Shown one piece after another: positions 1-8,102 of a DNA stretch of 64,000 nt. The translations under genes and the position numbers were made by a program. Every line of letters starts with the position of its first letter. Position 1 is the stretch's first letter. The notes beneath the pieces were generated by a model. It did not search any database. It had not been told where the DNA came from and worked only from the letters and a program-made list of their open reading frames with translations. This DNA is from Dyella tabacisoli (GTDB lineage Bacteria > Pseudomonadota > Gammaproteobacteria > Xanthomonadales > Rhodanobacteraceae), in assembly GCF_003350925.1 (NCBI RefSeq), contig NZ_KZ857175.1, positions 336,380 through 400,379 on the forward strand. The letters run 5' to 3'.

Positions 1-47
1 TCCCCGTTCCCCGTTCCCCGTTCCCCGTTCCCCGTTCCCCGTTCCCA
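1..47. repeat. GTTCCCC heptamer tandem array (truncated by window edge)
   Basis: More than six perfect back-to-back units of the heptamer GTTCCCC, continuing upstream of the window. The array ends about 40 bp before the start codon of the MATE exporter gene. The same heptamer recurs at 19202-19230, 35249-35297 (reverse orientation) and 35411-35452. Slipped-strand changes in unit number could alter spacing in the exporter promoter region; that is inference. Confidence 0.9.
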
Positions 48-86
48 GGGTTCTGTAGAATGCTATGCCCTGGAGTCCTTAAGCTT

Positions 87-1487
87 ATGAATCCATCTCG
101 CATCGATCGCGCCCGAGTGACGCATGAGATCGGCGCCACCATTCGCCTCGCTCTACCCTTGATTGCCGCGCAGCTCGCGGCGATCGGCACCAATGTGGTC
201 GACGCGGTGCTGGCCGGGCATTTCAGTGCGCATGTGCTGGGCGCGGTGGCGGTTGGCACCAGCATCTGGGCGCTGGCGATCGTCAGTGGCATCGGCATGA
301 TGATGGCGGTGCCGCCGTCGGTATCGCAGCTTGACGGTGCTGGACGCCGCAATGAGGTCGGTGCGGTTTTCCGTCAGGCGCTGTGGCTGGCGGTGGGCAT
401 GGGGGGGCTGCTTTGGTACGGCGTGCGCCATGCGGCGCCGCTGATTAGCGTCATCGGGGTGGCGCCGGGGTTGCATCACGATGTCGGCGAATTTCTCCGC
501 GCGATAAGCTGGGGCGCACCCGCGCTGACTTGCTACTTCACATTGCGCGGGCTGTCCGAAGGTCTGTCGATGACCCGGCCCTCGATGTACTTCAGCCTCG
601 GCGGGCTGGCCTTGCTGGCGCCACTGGGCTACGTGTTGATGTTCGGCAAGTTTGGCCTGGAGCCTCAAGGGGCGCGCGGCTGCGGTATCGCCACTGCGCT
701 GGTGTTGTGGCTGGAGATGCTGGCGTTTGCATGGTACGTGGCGCGGCATCGCAATTACCGCGGGCTGGGCTTGGGCGAGCGGTTCGATCCGCCGCGACTC
801 AAGCGCATCGGCGAGCTGGTGTGGATCGGTCTGCCCATGGCCGTGACCCTGCTTGCCGAAGGTGGTTTGTTCGTCGCGGTGGCGTTGGTCATCAGCACGC
901 TGGGCGAAAACGTGGTCGCCAGTCACCAGGTGGCGCTGAACATCGCCTCGTTCTTCTTCATGATCCCGCTGGGCCTGGCGATGGCGATCACCGTGCGGGT
1001 AGGTAACGCGGTCGGCCGTGGCGATGCGCGCGGCGTGCGTTACGCGGGTTTTTGCGGTATCGGCCTGACCCTCGGTACTCAGCTCATTTCGGCGGGGTTG
1101 ATGCTCAGCCTGCCGCATGTGATCGCCTCGCTATATACCCGCGATGCCGGGGTCATCGCGCTGGCCGTTCAGTTGATCGTGCTGGCCGGCTTGTTTCAGT
1201 TCTCCGACGGTATCCAGGTCGCCTCCAACGGCGCTTTGCGCGGCCTCAAGGACACCCGTGTACCGATGGCCATCACTTTATTCGCCTACTGGGGCGTCGG
1301 CATGCCGGTGGGCTGGTGGCTGGCCTTCCGTGAAGGCCTGGGCGCGCGCGGCATGTGGATGGGCTTGATCGCCGGCCTGAGCATGGCGGCCTTGCTGTTG
1401 TTTGTACGTTTTTGGCGCAGCTCGGGGCGTTTGCTTGCCAAAAGCGGGCCGCTTCCCGTTTCCCAGTCCCTGACTCCTAACACATGA
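87..1487 (+). CDS. MATE family multidrug efflux transporter
   Basis: Inner-membrane antiporter of the MATE family (NorM-like), expected to expel cationic drugs in exchange for Na+ or H+. The 466-residue length fits the family's usual 450-480 residues and twelve membrane segments. Alternating hydrophobic segments run throughout, with typical MATE motifs: LPLIAAQLAAIGTNVVDAV in the first helix and, in the second half, the repeat LVWIGLPMAVTLLAEGGLF. Near the C-terminal half, FQFSDGIQVASNGALRGLKD matches the conserved MATE loop. The ATG at 87 is preferred over the ATG at 60 because the family motif begins soon after MNPSRIDRARV. A heptamer array lies directly upstream. It is followed on the same strand by sppA after 52 bp, so the two may be co-transcribed. 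The substrate cannot be told from sequence. Confidence 0.9.
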   Translation: MNPSRIDRARVTHEIGATIRLALPLIAAQLAAIGTNVVDAVLAGHFSAHVLGAVAVGTSIWALAIVSGIGMMMAVPPSVSQLDGAGRRNEVGAVFRQALWLAVGMGGLLWYGVRHAAPLISVIGVAPGLHHDVGEFLRAISWGAPALTCYFTLRGLSEGLSMTRPSMYFSLGGLALLAPLGYVLMFGKFGLEPQGARGCGIATALVLWLEMLAFAWYVARHRNYRGLGLGERFDPPRLKRIGELVWIGLPMAVTLLAEGGLFVAVALVISTLGENVVASHQVALNIASFFFMIPLGLAMAITVRVGNAVGRGDARGVRYAGFCGIGLTLGTQLISAGLMLSLPHVIASLYTRDAGVIALAVQLIVLAGLFQFSDGIQVASNGALRGLKDTRVPMAITLFAYWGVGMPVGWWLAFREGLGARGMWMGLIAGLSMAALLLFVRFWRSSGRLLAKSGPLPVSQSLTPNT

Positions 1488-1539
1488 CCACCACAGCCCA
1501 AGCGGTTACCCTGCTGGCGAATTCTTGAGGAAAGCACGA

Positions 1540-3405
1540 ATGACGGAACCTCGCCCCCACGGTTTTTGGAATTTTCTCTGCGTCTTGGGCCGCGGCGTCA
1601 ATATGGTCCGGTTGGTTATCCTCAACCTGGTGTTCTTTTTGTTTTTGTTTCTGCTGATTGTGCTCGTAGCCGGCCTGTTCGCCAGTGCACGCAGTGAACG
1701 CACGATTCAGAGCAATAGCGTGTTGGTGCTCAAGCCAGAGGGGCGGCTGGTTGAGCAATACAGTGCGGCACCGCTGCGGCGCCTGATTGCTGGTTTGTCC
1801 GGCAATGCACCGAAACAAGTGCAATTGCGCGATCTGGTCAACGCGATCGATGCCGCGGCTGCGGATAAGCGCATCAGCCGTATCTTGCTGGAGCCGGAAG
1901 ATTTGCAGGGCGGCGGTTTTGCCGCGTTGCGCGAGGTGGGCGCGGCACTGGACCGTTTCCGTGCGGCGGGCAAGCCGGTCGTGGTGTGGGCGGCCAATCT
2001 GGAGCAAGGTCAGTACTACCTGGCGGCGCACTCCGATCGCATTCTGCTCGACCCCCAAGGCGGCGTGCTGATCGCCGGACTGGCCAATTACCGGTTGTTC
2101 TACAAAGACCTGCTCGACAAGCTCGGCGTTGACGTGCATCTGTTTCGCGTCGGCCAGTTCAAGAGCGCGGCCGAGCCGTACATTCTCGATCACGCCTCGC
2201 CTGAGTCGAAGCAGGCCGACAGTTATTGGATGGGCGGCTTGTGGGACGCGTATCTGGCCGAGGTCGCCAAGCTGCGCAAGCTCGATCCGAAGACGCTGCG
2301 CAACGACATTGACAGCCTGGCTGAGCAAATCGCCGGCACCCAGGGCAATCTCAGCCAGCTCGCACTCAACCAGCACTTGGTCGATGGCCTGGCGACACGC
2401 GCCGAGCTGGAGAAAATGATGCTCGACGAAGGCGTGCCTGTGGCCGAGAAAGGCCAGGGTTTTCGCCAGGTATCGCTAGCGCGCTACGGCGCCAATCTGC
2501 TGGGTGACAGCAATGCCTTTGCAGGGGGCGTGGCTATTGTCGTCGCCGAAGGCGAGATCGTCGGCGGCCGACAGCCGCAGGGTTCGATCGGTGGTGAATC
2601 CACCGCCGAGCTGATTCGCACCGCCCGCCTGGATCATCGAACCAAGGCACTCGTGCTGCGCGTCAACTCGCCCGGCGGCGAAGTGTATGCGGCCGAGCAG
2701 ATCCGCCGCGAGATCGAGCTGACCAAGCAGGCCGGCATCCCCGTAGTGGTTTCGATGGGCGACGTGGCGGCCAGCGGCGGTTATTGGATTTCGATGAATG
2801 CCGATCGCATTTATGCCGAGCCCAACACGATCACCGGCTCCATCGGTATCTTCGGCATGTTTTTCACCGTCCCGAACACGCTCGACAAGCTCGGTGTGAA
2901 AAGCGATGGCGTCGGCACCGGTCCGTTGGCCGGCGCGTTCGATATGTCACGGCCGCTGGACCCGAAGATCAGCACGATGATCCAGGCGATCATCAATAAG
3001 GGCTATCACGATTTCGTCGGCAATGTGGCGAAGGCGCGCGGCAAGGAATACAGCGCGATCGACACCATTGCCCAGGGCCGTGTATGGACCGGGCAACAAG
3101 CGTTGGACAACGGTTTGGTCGATCAGCTTGGCGGTCTCGGCGACGCCGTGACCGATGCGGCCGGCCGCGCCAAGCTCGGTAAGGGCTATCCGGTGCGCTA
3201 CACCGAGGCGCCGCTTGGCGGTTTCGAGCAATTCATGGTCGGGCTCAACGAAAGCGCCACCGTGCACGTGATGCAGAGCTACGGCATCCACTTGCCGAGC
3301 TGGCTCGCCCAGTTGCCGACGATGGCGCCGGAATTGAAGCTGCTGCAGACCGCGCAGTCGGGGCGCCCCAATGTCTATGCGTATTGTTTTTGTAGCCCCA
3401 GGTAG
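1540..3405 (+). CDS. sppA: Signal peptide peptidase SppA, 67 kDa type
   Basis: Inner-membrane serine protease that degrades cleaved signal peptides. The 621 residues correspond to the long E. coli-type SppA with two tandem ClpP-like domains. A membrane anchor of about 22 hydrophobic residues (roughly 25-47) precedes the first domain. The Lys/Ser dyad is visible: K208 in VGQFKSAAEP and S412 in GDVAASGGYWIS, the positions expected when the dyad is split between the two halves. The ATG at 1540 is preferred to an in-frame TTG at 1525, because GAGG lies 9 bases upstream of the ATG and falls inside the longer form. The 3' end faces a convergent lipoprotein gene across a palindromic repeat region. 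Confidence 0.95.
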   Translation: MTEPRPHGFWNFLCVLGRGVNMVRLVILNLVFFLFLFLLIVLVAGLFASARSERTIQSNSVLVLKPEGRLVEQYSAAPLRRLIAGLSGNAPKQVQLRDLVNAIDAAAADKRISRILLEPEDLQGGGFAALREVGAALDRFRAAGKPVVVWAANLEQGQYYLAAHSDRILLDPQGGVLIAGLANYRLFYKDLLDKLGVDVHLFRVGQFKSAAEPYILDHASPESKQADSYWMGGLWDAYLAEVAKLRKLDPKTLRNDIDSLAEQIAGTQGNLSQLALNQHLVDGLATRAELEKMMLDEGVPVAEKGQGFRQVSLARYGANLLGDSNAFAGGVAIVVAEGEIVGGRQPQGSIGGESTAELIRTARLDHRTKALVLRVNSPGGEVYAAEQIRREIELTKQAGIPVVVSMGDVAASGGYWISMNADRIYAEPNTITGSIGIFGMFFTVPNTLDKLGVKSDGVGTGPLAGAFDMSRPLDPKISTMIQAIINKGYHDFVGNVAKARGKEYSAIDTIAQGRVWTGQQALDNGLVDQLGGLGDAVTDAAGRAKLGKGYPVRYTEAPLGGFEQFMVGLNESATVHVMQSYGIHLPSWLAQLPTMAPELKLLQTAQSGRPNVYAYCFCSPR

Positions 3406-3453
3406 GGACGTATAGGCGGCTATATGGGTGTTGGGGGGTTTCGGCAAGTCTTT

Positions 3454-3577
3454 ACCCCTCCCCAACCCTCCCCTGCGAGCAGGGGAGGGGCCTGATGAGG
3501 CAAGCTTTTAGCTCCTCCCCCTGCTTGTCCCGAACAGGGGACTTCCTTCGGTCGCAGGGAGGCTGGGAGGGGGTGAG
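3454..3577. repeat. Nested GC-rich palindromes related to the tail of the 350-bp repeat element
   Basis: Two relatives of one G/C-rich hairpin module lie head to head here. The left one (3454-3490) is compact: CCCTCCCCTGC, a GAGC turn, then AGGGGAGGGG. The right one (about 3512-3577) carries a 35-bp centre containing TTGTCCCGAA and TTCCTTCGGTCG between CCTCCCCC and GGGAGG arms, then GGCTGGGAGGGGGTGAG. The outer arms also pair with each other. Similar modules end the elements at 8103-8438, 29157-29525 and 47187-47563. It sits between convergent sppA and a lipoprotein gene, so a bidirectional terminator or mRNA-stabilising role is possible. Confidence 0.85.
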
Positions 3578-3623
3578 TCTTGCCGTGTAGCTACCACACT
3601 CTCCAAGTAGCCCACGTCACGCC

Positions 3624-3842
3624 CTATTGCTCCGCCGCCTCAATCTGCTTGCGTTGCTGCTCGGCCTGCTGGTCGACGGTTTTCTGTACGTCCTTGGCGC
3701 GCTGCTCGTCCTTTTTCAGATCGTCCCATGGCGTGGCGACACGAGCTGTTTCGGTTTTGGGGGCTGCGGCCTGCGGCTGGGGCGGTTTGCCTGAGCAGCC
3801 GATGAGGGCCAGGACGCAAAGCCACAGTGCGGTACGTTTCAT
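3624..3842 (-). CDS. Small lipoprotein, hypothetical
   Basis: A 72-residue protein with a lipoprotein signal: MKRTALWLCVLALIGCSG has a charged N-terminus, a hydrophobic core and the lipobox LIGC at residues 13-16. The mature part is short, rich in Pro/Ala first, then in Lys, Glu and Gln (DDLKKDEQRAKDVQKTVDQQ), and is predicted to be helical or coiled. It is expected to be lipidated at Cys16 and anchored in the periplasm. No known family is recognised. It is transcribed convergently with sppA. Confidence 0.75.
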   Translation of the reverse strand: MKRTALWLCVLALIGCSGKPPQPQAAAPKTETARVATPWDDLKKDEQRAKDVQKTVDQQAEQQRKQIEAAEQ

Positions 3843-3924
3843 CGGCGGAACTCGCGGCGATTAGAGGTGCACAGTGTTGCGCCGCTATACGGTGCGAGCA
3901 AGGGATCAGCTAAGCTCCGCCTCC

Positions 3925-4707
3925 ATGAATAGCCGCATCGACGCTTGGCAGCTCCAAGGCCATACCGCATTGGTGACCGGTGCCAGCAAGGGCATCGGTT
4001 ATGCCACCGCTCGCGAATTGGCCGGTCTCGGCGCCAATCTGCTGTTAGTGGCGCGTGACGAGGACCATCTGGAACAGGTGCGGGTGGAGCTGGCCGATGA
4101 TTTCGAGAATATCGACGTGCTTACCCTCGGTGCCGACCTGAGTGAGCAGGAAGACCGCCTGGCCGTATTCGATTGGATCGCCGATCTCGGCGCACCGTTG
4201 TCGCTACTGGTCAACAATGTCGGCGGCAATCAGCCGCGGCCGACGCTGGATTATCACGAACTGGAATATCGCGCGATCTTCGAGCAGAACGTGTTTTCCG
4301 CGTTCGAGATGTGCCGGCTCGCGCATCCGTATTTAGTGCAACACGCGAACGCGGCCATCGTGAACGTCGGCTCGGTATCCGGGATGACGCATGTGCGCAC
4401 CGGTTCGCCCTATGGCATGACCAAGGCCGCGCTGCATCAACTCACCCGCAATCTGGCGGCGGAGTGGGCGGTGGACGGTATCCGCGTCAATGCGGTGGCG
4501 CCGTGGTACATCCGCACGCAACGTTCGGAGCCGGCGCTGGCCGACGACGAATATCTGGACGAAGTACTCGACCGCACACCGCTGCGGCGTATCGGCGAGC
4601 CGGAAGAAGTGGCGGCGGCGATCGCTTTTCTGTGTCTGCCTGCGGCCAGCTATATCACCGGGCAAGTGCTGGCGGTGGATGGCGGATTTCTCAACTACGG
4701 GTTTTAA
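3925..4707 (+). CDS. SDR family oxidoreductase (tropinone-reductase-like)
   Basis: Classical short-chain dehydrogenase/reductase of 260 residues, expected to use NAD(P)H to reduce a carbonyl or oxidise an alcohol. The Rossmann glycine motif TGASKGIG is near residue 20, NNVGG follows near 95, the catalytic Ser is in NVGSVSG, the YGMTK motif carries the Tyr and Lys, and the C-terminal GQVLAVDGG is typical of the family. The overall resemblance is to bacterial and plant tropinone-reductase-like enzymes, but the substrate is unknown. The ATG at 3925 is preferred because upstream in-frame sequence lacks SDR character and the Rossmann strand begins soon after MNSRIDAWQLQG. Its 3' end is convergent with the DUF4124 gene. 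Confidence 0.92.
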   Translation: MNSRIDAWQLQGHTALVTGASKGIGYATARELAGLGANLLLVARDEDHLEQVRVELADDFENIDVLTLGADLSEQEDRLAVFDWIADLGAPLSLLVNNVGGNQPRPTLDYHELEYRAIFEQNVFSAFEMCRLAHPYLVQHANAAIVNVGSVSGMTHVRTGSPYGMTKAALHQLTRNLAAEWAVDGIRVNAVAPWYIRTQRSEPALADDEYLDEVLDRTPLRRIGEPEEVAAAIAFLCLPAASYITGQVLAVDGGFLNYGF

Positions 4708-4735
4708 GTGCCTTGGCGGCGGGTGGCGTTGTGGT

Positions 4736-4781
4736 TTGTCCACAGCCTGTGTGGACATGCCTGGGACAAGCCTGTGGATAA
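4736..4781. promoter_or_regulatory. Cluster of DnaA-box-like sites
   Basis: TTGTCCACA at 4736-4744 differs by one base from the DnaA consensus TTATCCACA. TGTGGATAA at 4773-4781 is a perfect consensus box on the minus strand. TGTGGACAT lies between them as a weaker match. GTCCACA and TGTGGAC also form a 7-bp hairpin. The sites fall in the 149-bp convergent gap between the SDR gene and the DUF4124 gene, so they are not promoter-proximal. No dnaA, dnaN or parAB is nearby, so this is not presented as an origin. Confidence 0.45.
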
Positions 4782-4856
4782 ATCCGGCAATGGCTTGCAT
4801 GACAGTTACTTGGCTTACATTGCTTAGATTTTGTCCAGTTATAGATCTGGCGCAGC

Positions 4857-5555
4857 TCAGCAGTTGGAGAGCTGGCCGAGCAGTTCGCTTTCGCGTTGTT
4901 CCAGTGCCGGGCGGTCGCTTTTGAAGGCGCGCTGCAATTTATGCTCGTTCTCGTCATAGGCGTCGCGCAAGGCGCGGCAGGTTTCGCGCGGACTTAGCTC
5001 GCGACACATGTCTTGCACCCATACGTAGTTGTTGGCGATCAGCCCGGAGGTCACCCGTCCACGATTGGACTCCGGTGCCGAAATGCCGGCGCCGCGGCGG
5101 CCGCCGTAAACCTGGCCCAATGGCTGTTGCACCGCGCCGAGCATGCCGAAAGGGGCGAGATAAGGCTGCGGGTCGCCGTTGTCGCTCAAATAGGGTTTGC
5201 CGTCGGTGGCGCGCGTGCAGGCATACATCAATGGCAGCGGCGCGCTTGGCGACGGAGCTTGTGCAGGCCGTGGCTCAGGGGTTGCCGTTGCCTGCGCTGC
5301 AGGTGCCGATGGCGCTGATGGCGTGGAGGGGGCGATGGGCGCGCTGTCGTCGCGCAGGTTGAGCGTTTGCTGCTGTTGGTGTTTCGCACAGGGGGCATCC
5401 TGATAAACGACTTGCCCGCTGTTGCCGCTGCACTTGTACACCGTGGCGGCGCTGGCTTGCATAGCGGCAAGCGACAGCAGCAAAAGCAGGCATGGCCGAC
5501 TCGGCAGGCTACGAAAAGCCCGCGAAGCATGGATGCCGTCAGGTATATCGCCCAC
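4857..5555 (-). CDS. DUF4124 domain protein, exported
   Basis: Predicted periplasmic protein of 232 residues. A hydrophobic signal segment (PCLLLLLSLAAMQASA) is followed directly by the DUF4124 signature ATVYKCSGNSGQVVYQDAPC. A Pro/Ala/Ser-rich linker follows, then a cysteine-containing C-terminal part (YACTRATDGKPYLSDNG, DMCRELSPRETCRALRD). The start is the GTG at 5555: GGGAG lies 8 bases upstream, and longer in-frame versions would run into degV. It begins 41 bp after the degV-family gene on the same strand and may be co-transcribed with it. The function of DUF4124 proteins is not established. Confidence 0.75.
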   Translation of the reverse strand: MGDIPDGIHASRAFRSLPSRPCLLLLLSLAAMQASAATVYKCSGNSGQVVYQDAPCAKHQQQQTLNLRDDSAPIAPSTPSAPSAPAAQATATPEPRPAQAPSPSAPLPLMYACTRATDGKPYLSDNGDPQPYLAPFGMLGAVQQPLGQVYGGRRGAGISAPESNRGRVTSGLIANNYVWVQDMCRELSPRETCRALRDAYDENEHKLQRAFKSDRPALEQRESELLGQLSNC

Positions 5556-5596
5556 GAGCAGGGCTCCCGCTATCTGTGTTTTGACGTCTATGCCGC

Positions 5597-6541
5597 TCAA
5601 AATTCGGCAACGTGCTCTTCGGCGGCGAAACCCAGGGTTATCGCACCTTCGCCCACGTTGACCATGCCGGTAATACTCATCGGTGCTTCCATCAGTTCGA
5701 CACTGCTTTCCTCGCAAGCCGCGCGTAACCGGTCGTAGCCGGGCAGTCTGGCCAGCTCGGCCAGGTCGCCGCCATAGCTTATGCAGACCACCGGTACCAG
5801 CAGGCCGGCGCGAACGCGTTTTGCGGTGTAGTCGAACAGCACTTCGATACCGTGTTCAAAGCCACGCACTTTGCCAACCGGGCTGGTATCGCCACGATAG
5901 CCGCGCAGTAACGGCTTGATATCCAATGCCGAGCCAAGCATGGCGCTGAACAGGCCGACACTGCGATCGCCCTTTTTCTTGGCGCGGGCACGCAAGTAAT
6001 AGAGGTCGCGCGGCAGCATGTAGCCGTAGGCGTTGTTGGCGATATGAGTGAGCCGTTCGCGAATCGCCGCCGGTGTTTCGCCCGCCTGGATCAGGCGGAT
6101 CGCCTCGACGATCACCGGCGCGGTACCGGCAAACAACGTACGCGTGTCGATCACGCGCATCAAAAACGGACCCGCAATGCCGGCCTGGTCGCGTACTTCG
6201 CGATAGTGCTTGAGCACCGCGAAGCTGGCTTTAATCACATGGTCGTTGATCGGGCTGCGCGTGGCGGTGATGGTGAGGCAGAACACGCAATCTCGCTGTA
6301 GCACCAGGTGATCGAGAAACAGTTTCTGTACGTCCTCTACCGAGCATGGCTCGGTCTCGGCCGAGTGGCTGCGGGTGCCCAGTTTCTGGTCGAGAAAACG
6401 CTGCGTTTCGGCCGGGCTGCGGTCGTCCAGAAAGGTCTCGTTGTCGATGCGCACCACAATCGGCATGACCGCGATGTCGTGCTCCTGCAGAAACGCCTGC
6501 GGCAAATCGCAGGACGCGTCGATAGCAACTCCCATGCGCAT
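5597..6541 (-). CDS. DegV family protein (fatty-acid-binding type)
   Basis: DegV proteins bind a fatty acid in a cleft between two alpha/beta domains, and in Firmicutes they serve fatty-acid kinase. The 314-residue protein opens with MGVAIDASCDLPQAFLQEHDI, the usual N-terminal strand with the DxSCDL/DSTCDL-type turn, and continues with VMPIVVRIDNETFLDD. The C-terminal domain includes GSALDIKPLL and a GDLAELARLPGYD segment. The ATG at 6541 is chosen because the family motif starts three residues later; a longer in-frame extension would overlap the divergent nucleosidase gene. No fatty-acid kinase (FakA) is nearby, so its partner is unknown. Confidence 0.85.
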   Translation of the reverse strand: MRMGVAIDASCDLPQAFLQEHDIAVMPIVVRIDNETFLDDRSPAETQRFLDQKLGTRSHSAETEPCSVEDVQKLFLDHLVLQRDCVFCLTITATRSPINDHVIKASFAVLKHYREVRDQAGIAGPFLMRVIDTRTLFAGTAPVIVEAIRLIQAGETPAAIRERLTHIANNAYGYMLPRDLYYLRARAKKKGDRSVGLFSAMLGSALDIKPLLRGYRGDTSPVGKVRGFEHGIEVLFDYTAKRVRAGLLVPVVCISYGGDLAELARLPGYDRLRAACEESSVELMEAPMSITGMVNVGEGAITLGFAAEEHVAEF

Positions 6542-6701
6542 CACGGCTCCCCCCGTGGTTATCGGCGCGCCGAACATAGCATGAGGCGTGTCTACTGCTG
6601 CAGAAGCGAGATAAGATACCCCGAATCTTTTGGCATCTCGCTGGCGTGGCGTCGCCGGTAATGCGCAGGAAAACCCTCCTGCGCCAGCCTTAAAGGCTCT
6701 T
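6542..6701. promoter_or_regulatory. Divergent promoter region between the degV-family gene and the nucleosidase gene
   Basis: This 160-bp divergent gap must carry promoters for both genes. It contains a 7-bp inverted repeat, GCGAGAT at 6606-6612 and ATCTCGC at 6635-6641, flanking an A/T-richer stretch (GATAAGATACC, ATCTTTT) that could hold a -10 element. No specific regulator can be named. Confidence 0.35.
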
Positions 6702-7493
6702 ATGAAAGACAAGCAAGAAATCGTTTCCAACTGGCTTCCGCGCTATACCGGGACGCCGCTGGAGCAGTTCGGTCAGCACATTTTGTTGACCAATTTCGGC
6801 CATTACGTAGAGCTGTTCGCGCAATGGCACGGTGTGGAGGTGCAAGGCCGCGACCGGCCCATGCCCAATGCCACCGCCGATGGCATCACCTTGATTAATT
6901 TCGGCATGGGCAGCCCCAATGCCGCCACTGTGATGGACCTGCTCAGCGCCATCGGCCCCCAGGCCGCGCTGTTTCTAGGCAAATGCGGCGGCTTGAAGAA
7001 AAAGAATGCGCTGGGCGACCTGGTGCTGCCGATTGCCGCGATTCGCGGCGAAGGCACCTCCAACGACTACATGCCGCCGGAGGTACCGGCACTGCCGGCG
7101 TTCCAGTTGCAGCGCGCGGTTTCAACCATGATTCGCGATCTGGGTCATGACTATTGGACCGGCACCGTCTACACCACCAACCGCCGGGTGTGGGAGCATG
7201 ACGAGACGTTCAAGGACTACCTGCGCCGCACCCGCTGCATGGCGGTGGATATGGAGACGGCGACCATTTTCGCGGCCGGCTTCGCCAACCGGATTCCCTG
7301 CGGCGCCCTGCTGCTGGTATCCGATCAGCCGATGATTCCCGAAGGCGTGAAGACCGAGCAAAGCGACCGCAGCGTCACCGCCAACTATGTCGAGTCGCAT
7401 ATCAAGATCGGCATCGAGGCACTCAAGCTGGTGCGCCGCAACGGCCGCAGCGTGAAGCACCTGCGCTTCGAGGACGACACGCACATCGATTAA
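6702..7493 (+). CDS. amn: AMP nucleosidase-like phosphorylase-superfamily protein, short form
   Basis: Nucleoside phosphorylase superfamily enzyme resembling the catalytic C-terminal domain of AMP nucleosidase (AMP + H2O to adenine + ribose 5-phosphate). Visible motifs are INFGMGSPNAATVMDLL, FLGKCGGLKKK (phosphate/ribose-binding loop), IRGEGTSNDYMPPEVPALP and the catalytic-region segment CMAVDMETATIFAAGFAN. At 263 residues it lacks the roughly 200-residue N-terminal domain of E. coli Amn (484 residues), which is linked to allosteric control. ATG 6702 is preferred to an earlier in-frame ATG at 6630, which lies in low-similarity sequence. Adenosine or methylthioadenosine nucleosidase activity cannot be excluded. 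Confidence 0.85.
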   Translation: MKDKQEIVSNWLPRYTGTPLEQFGQHILLTNFGHYVELFAQWHGVEVQGRDRPMPNATADGITLINFGMGSPNAATVMDLLSAIGPQAALFLGKCGGLKKKNALGDLVLPIAAIRGEGTSNDYMPPEVPALPAFQLQRAVSTMIRDLGHDYWTGTVYTTNRRVWEHDETFKDYLRRTRCMAVDMETATIFAAGFANRIPCGALLLVSDQPMIPEGVKTEQSDRSVTANYVESHIKIGIEALKLVRRNGRSVKHLRFEDDTHID

Positions 7494-7506
7494 GCCGATC
7501 CGTGTC

Positions 7507-7547
7507 GACCGAGGTCACCGCCGCAAGATTCGGCGGCGGCCTCGGTC
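7507..7547. terminator. Long hairpin between convergent genes, candidate bidirectional terminator
   Basis: GACCGAGG at 7507-7514 pairs with CCTCGGTC at 7540-7547, and the inner CCGCCGC/GCGGCGG arms extend the stem around an AAGATTC loop. It lies between the convergent nucleosidase gene and membrane protein gene. There is no clear U-tract on either side, so efficient intrinsic termination is uncertain. Confidence 0.5.
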
Positions 7548-7554
7548 AGCTTCG

Positions 7555-7992
7555 TCAGCGGAATCGCAGTACCAGCCAGGAAAGCAGCGCGAGCAGGTTG
7601 ATCCCGAGACGCGATACCGCCGGCCCGGTGGCGGCCCAGGCGAAGTTCTGACTTCCGAAATGCCAGTCAATCCCCAGCCGCGGTGCCATTTGCATCGTCG
7701 CGTAGACATTGATGTAGGCGCCGCTATGCAGCGCATAAGTAAGCATTGGCGTGGCAATCAACGGCAGTTGCAACAACTGCGCGACACGAGACAAGGTGAC
7801 ACCTTGTTCACTGCCCTCCACCAGCAACACGCCGGCAAACAAGATAAAGCCGAACAGCAGCAGGCCGACCAAGGCGAGCAAGGTGTCGTGAGTCGATCCC
7901 AGCGGAAACAGGCGACGCAGCATACTCACCACGCCGTAGAAGCCACCGGCGATTTCAAGGATGCCAATCAAGCGGAATAGAAAAGAACGCAC
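7555..7992 (-). CDS. Hypothetical inner-membrane protein
   Basis: A 145-residue protein with about four hydrophobic segments, including FRLIGILEIAGGFYGVVSML, LLALVGLLLFGFILFAGVLL and a C-terminal LGINLLALLSWLVLRFR. It starts at a GTG (7992). No conserved catalytic or transport motif was recognised and no family can be named. Downstream it faces the nucleosidase gene; upstream is the repeat element at 8103-8438. Confidence 0.65.
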   Translation of the reverse strand: MRSFLFRLIGILEIAGGFYGVVSMLRRLFPLGSTHDTLLALVGLLLFGFILFAGVLLVEGSEQGVTLSRVAQLLQLPLIATPMLTYALHSGAYINVYATMQMAPRLGIDWHFGSQNFAWAATGPAVSRLGINLLALLSWLVLRFR

Positions 7993-8102
7993 GCTAGGAC
8001 TCGCCCAAAAGACGCAAGCTTAGCGCAGCGTTGTTATCTGGATGCTGTAGGTGTTGGCTGTTGTTATTAGAGTTTTTTGGTGATGGGGTTTGTCGCAAGA
8101 AT

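Noticed and set aside
4736-4781. Replication origin
   Set aside because: Only two good DnaA boxes, no AT-rich unwinding region, and no dnaA, dnaN, gyrB or parAB nearby.
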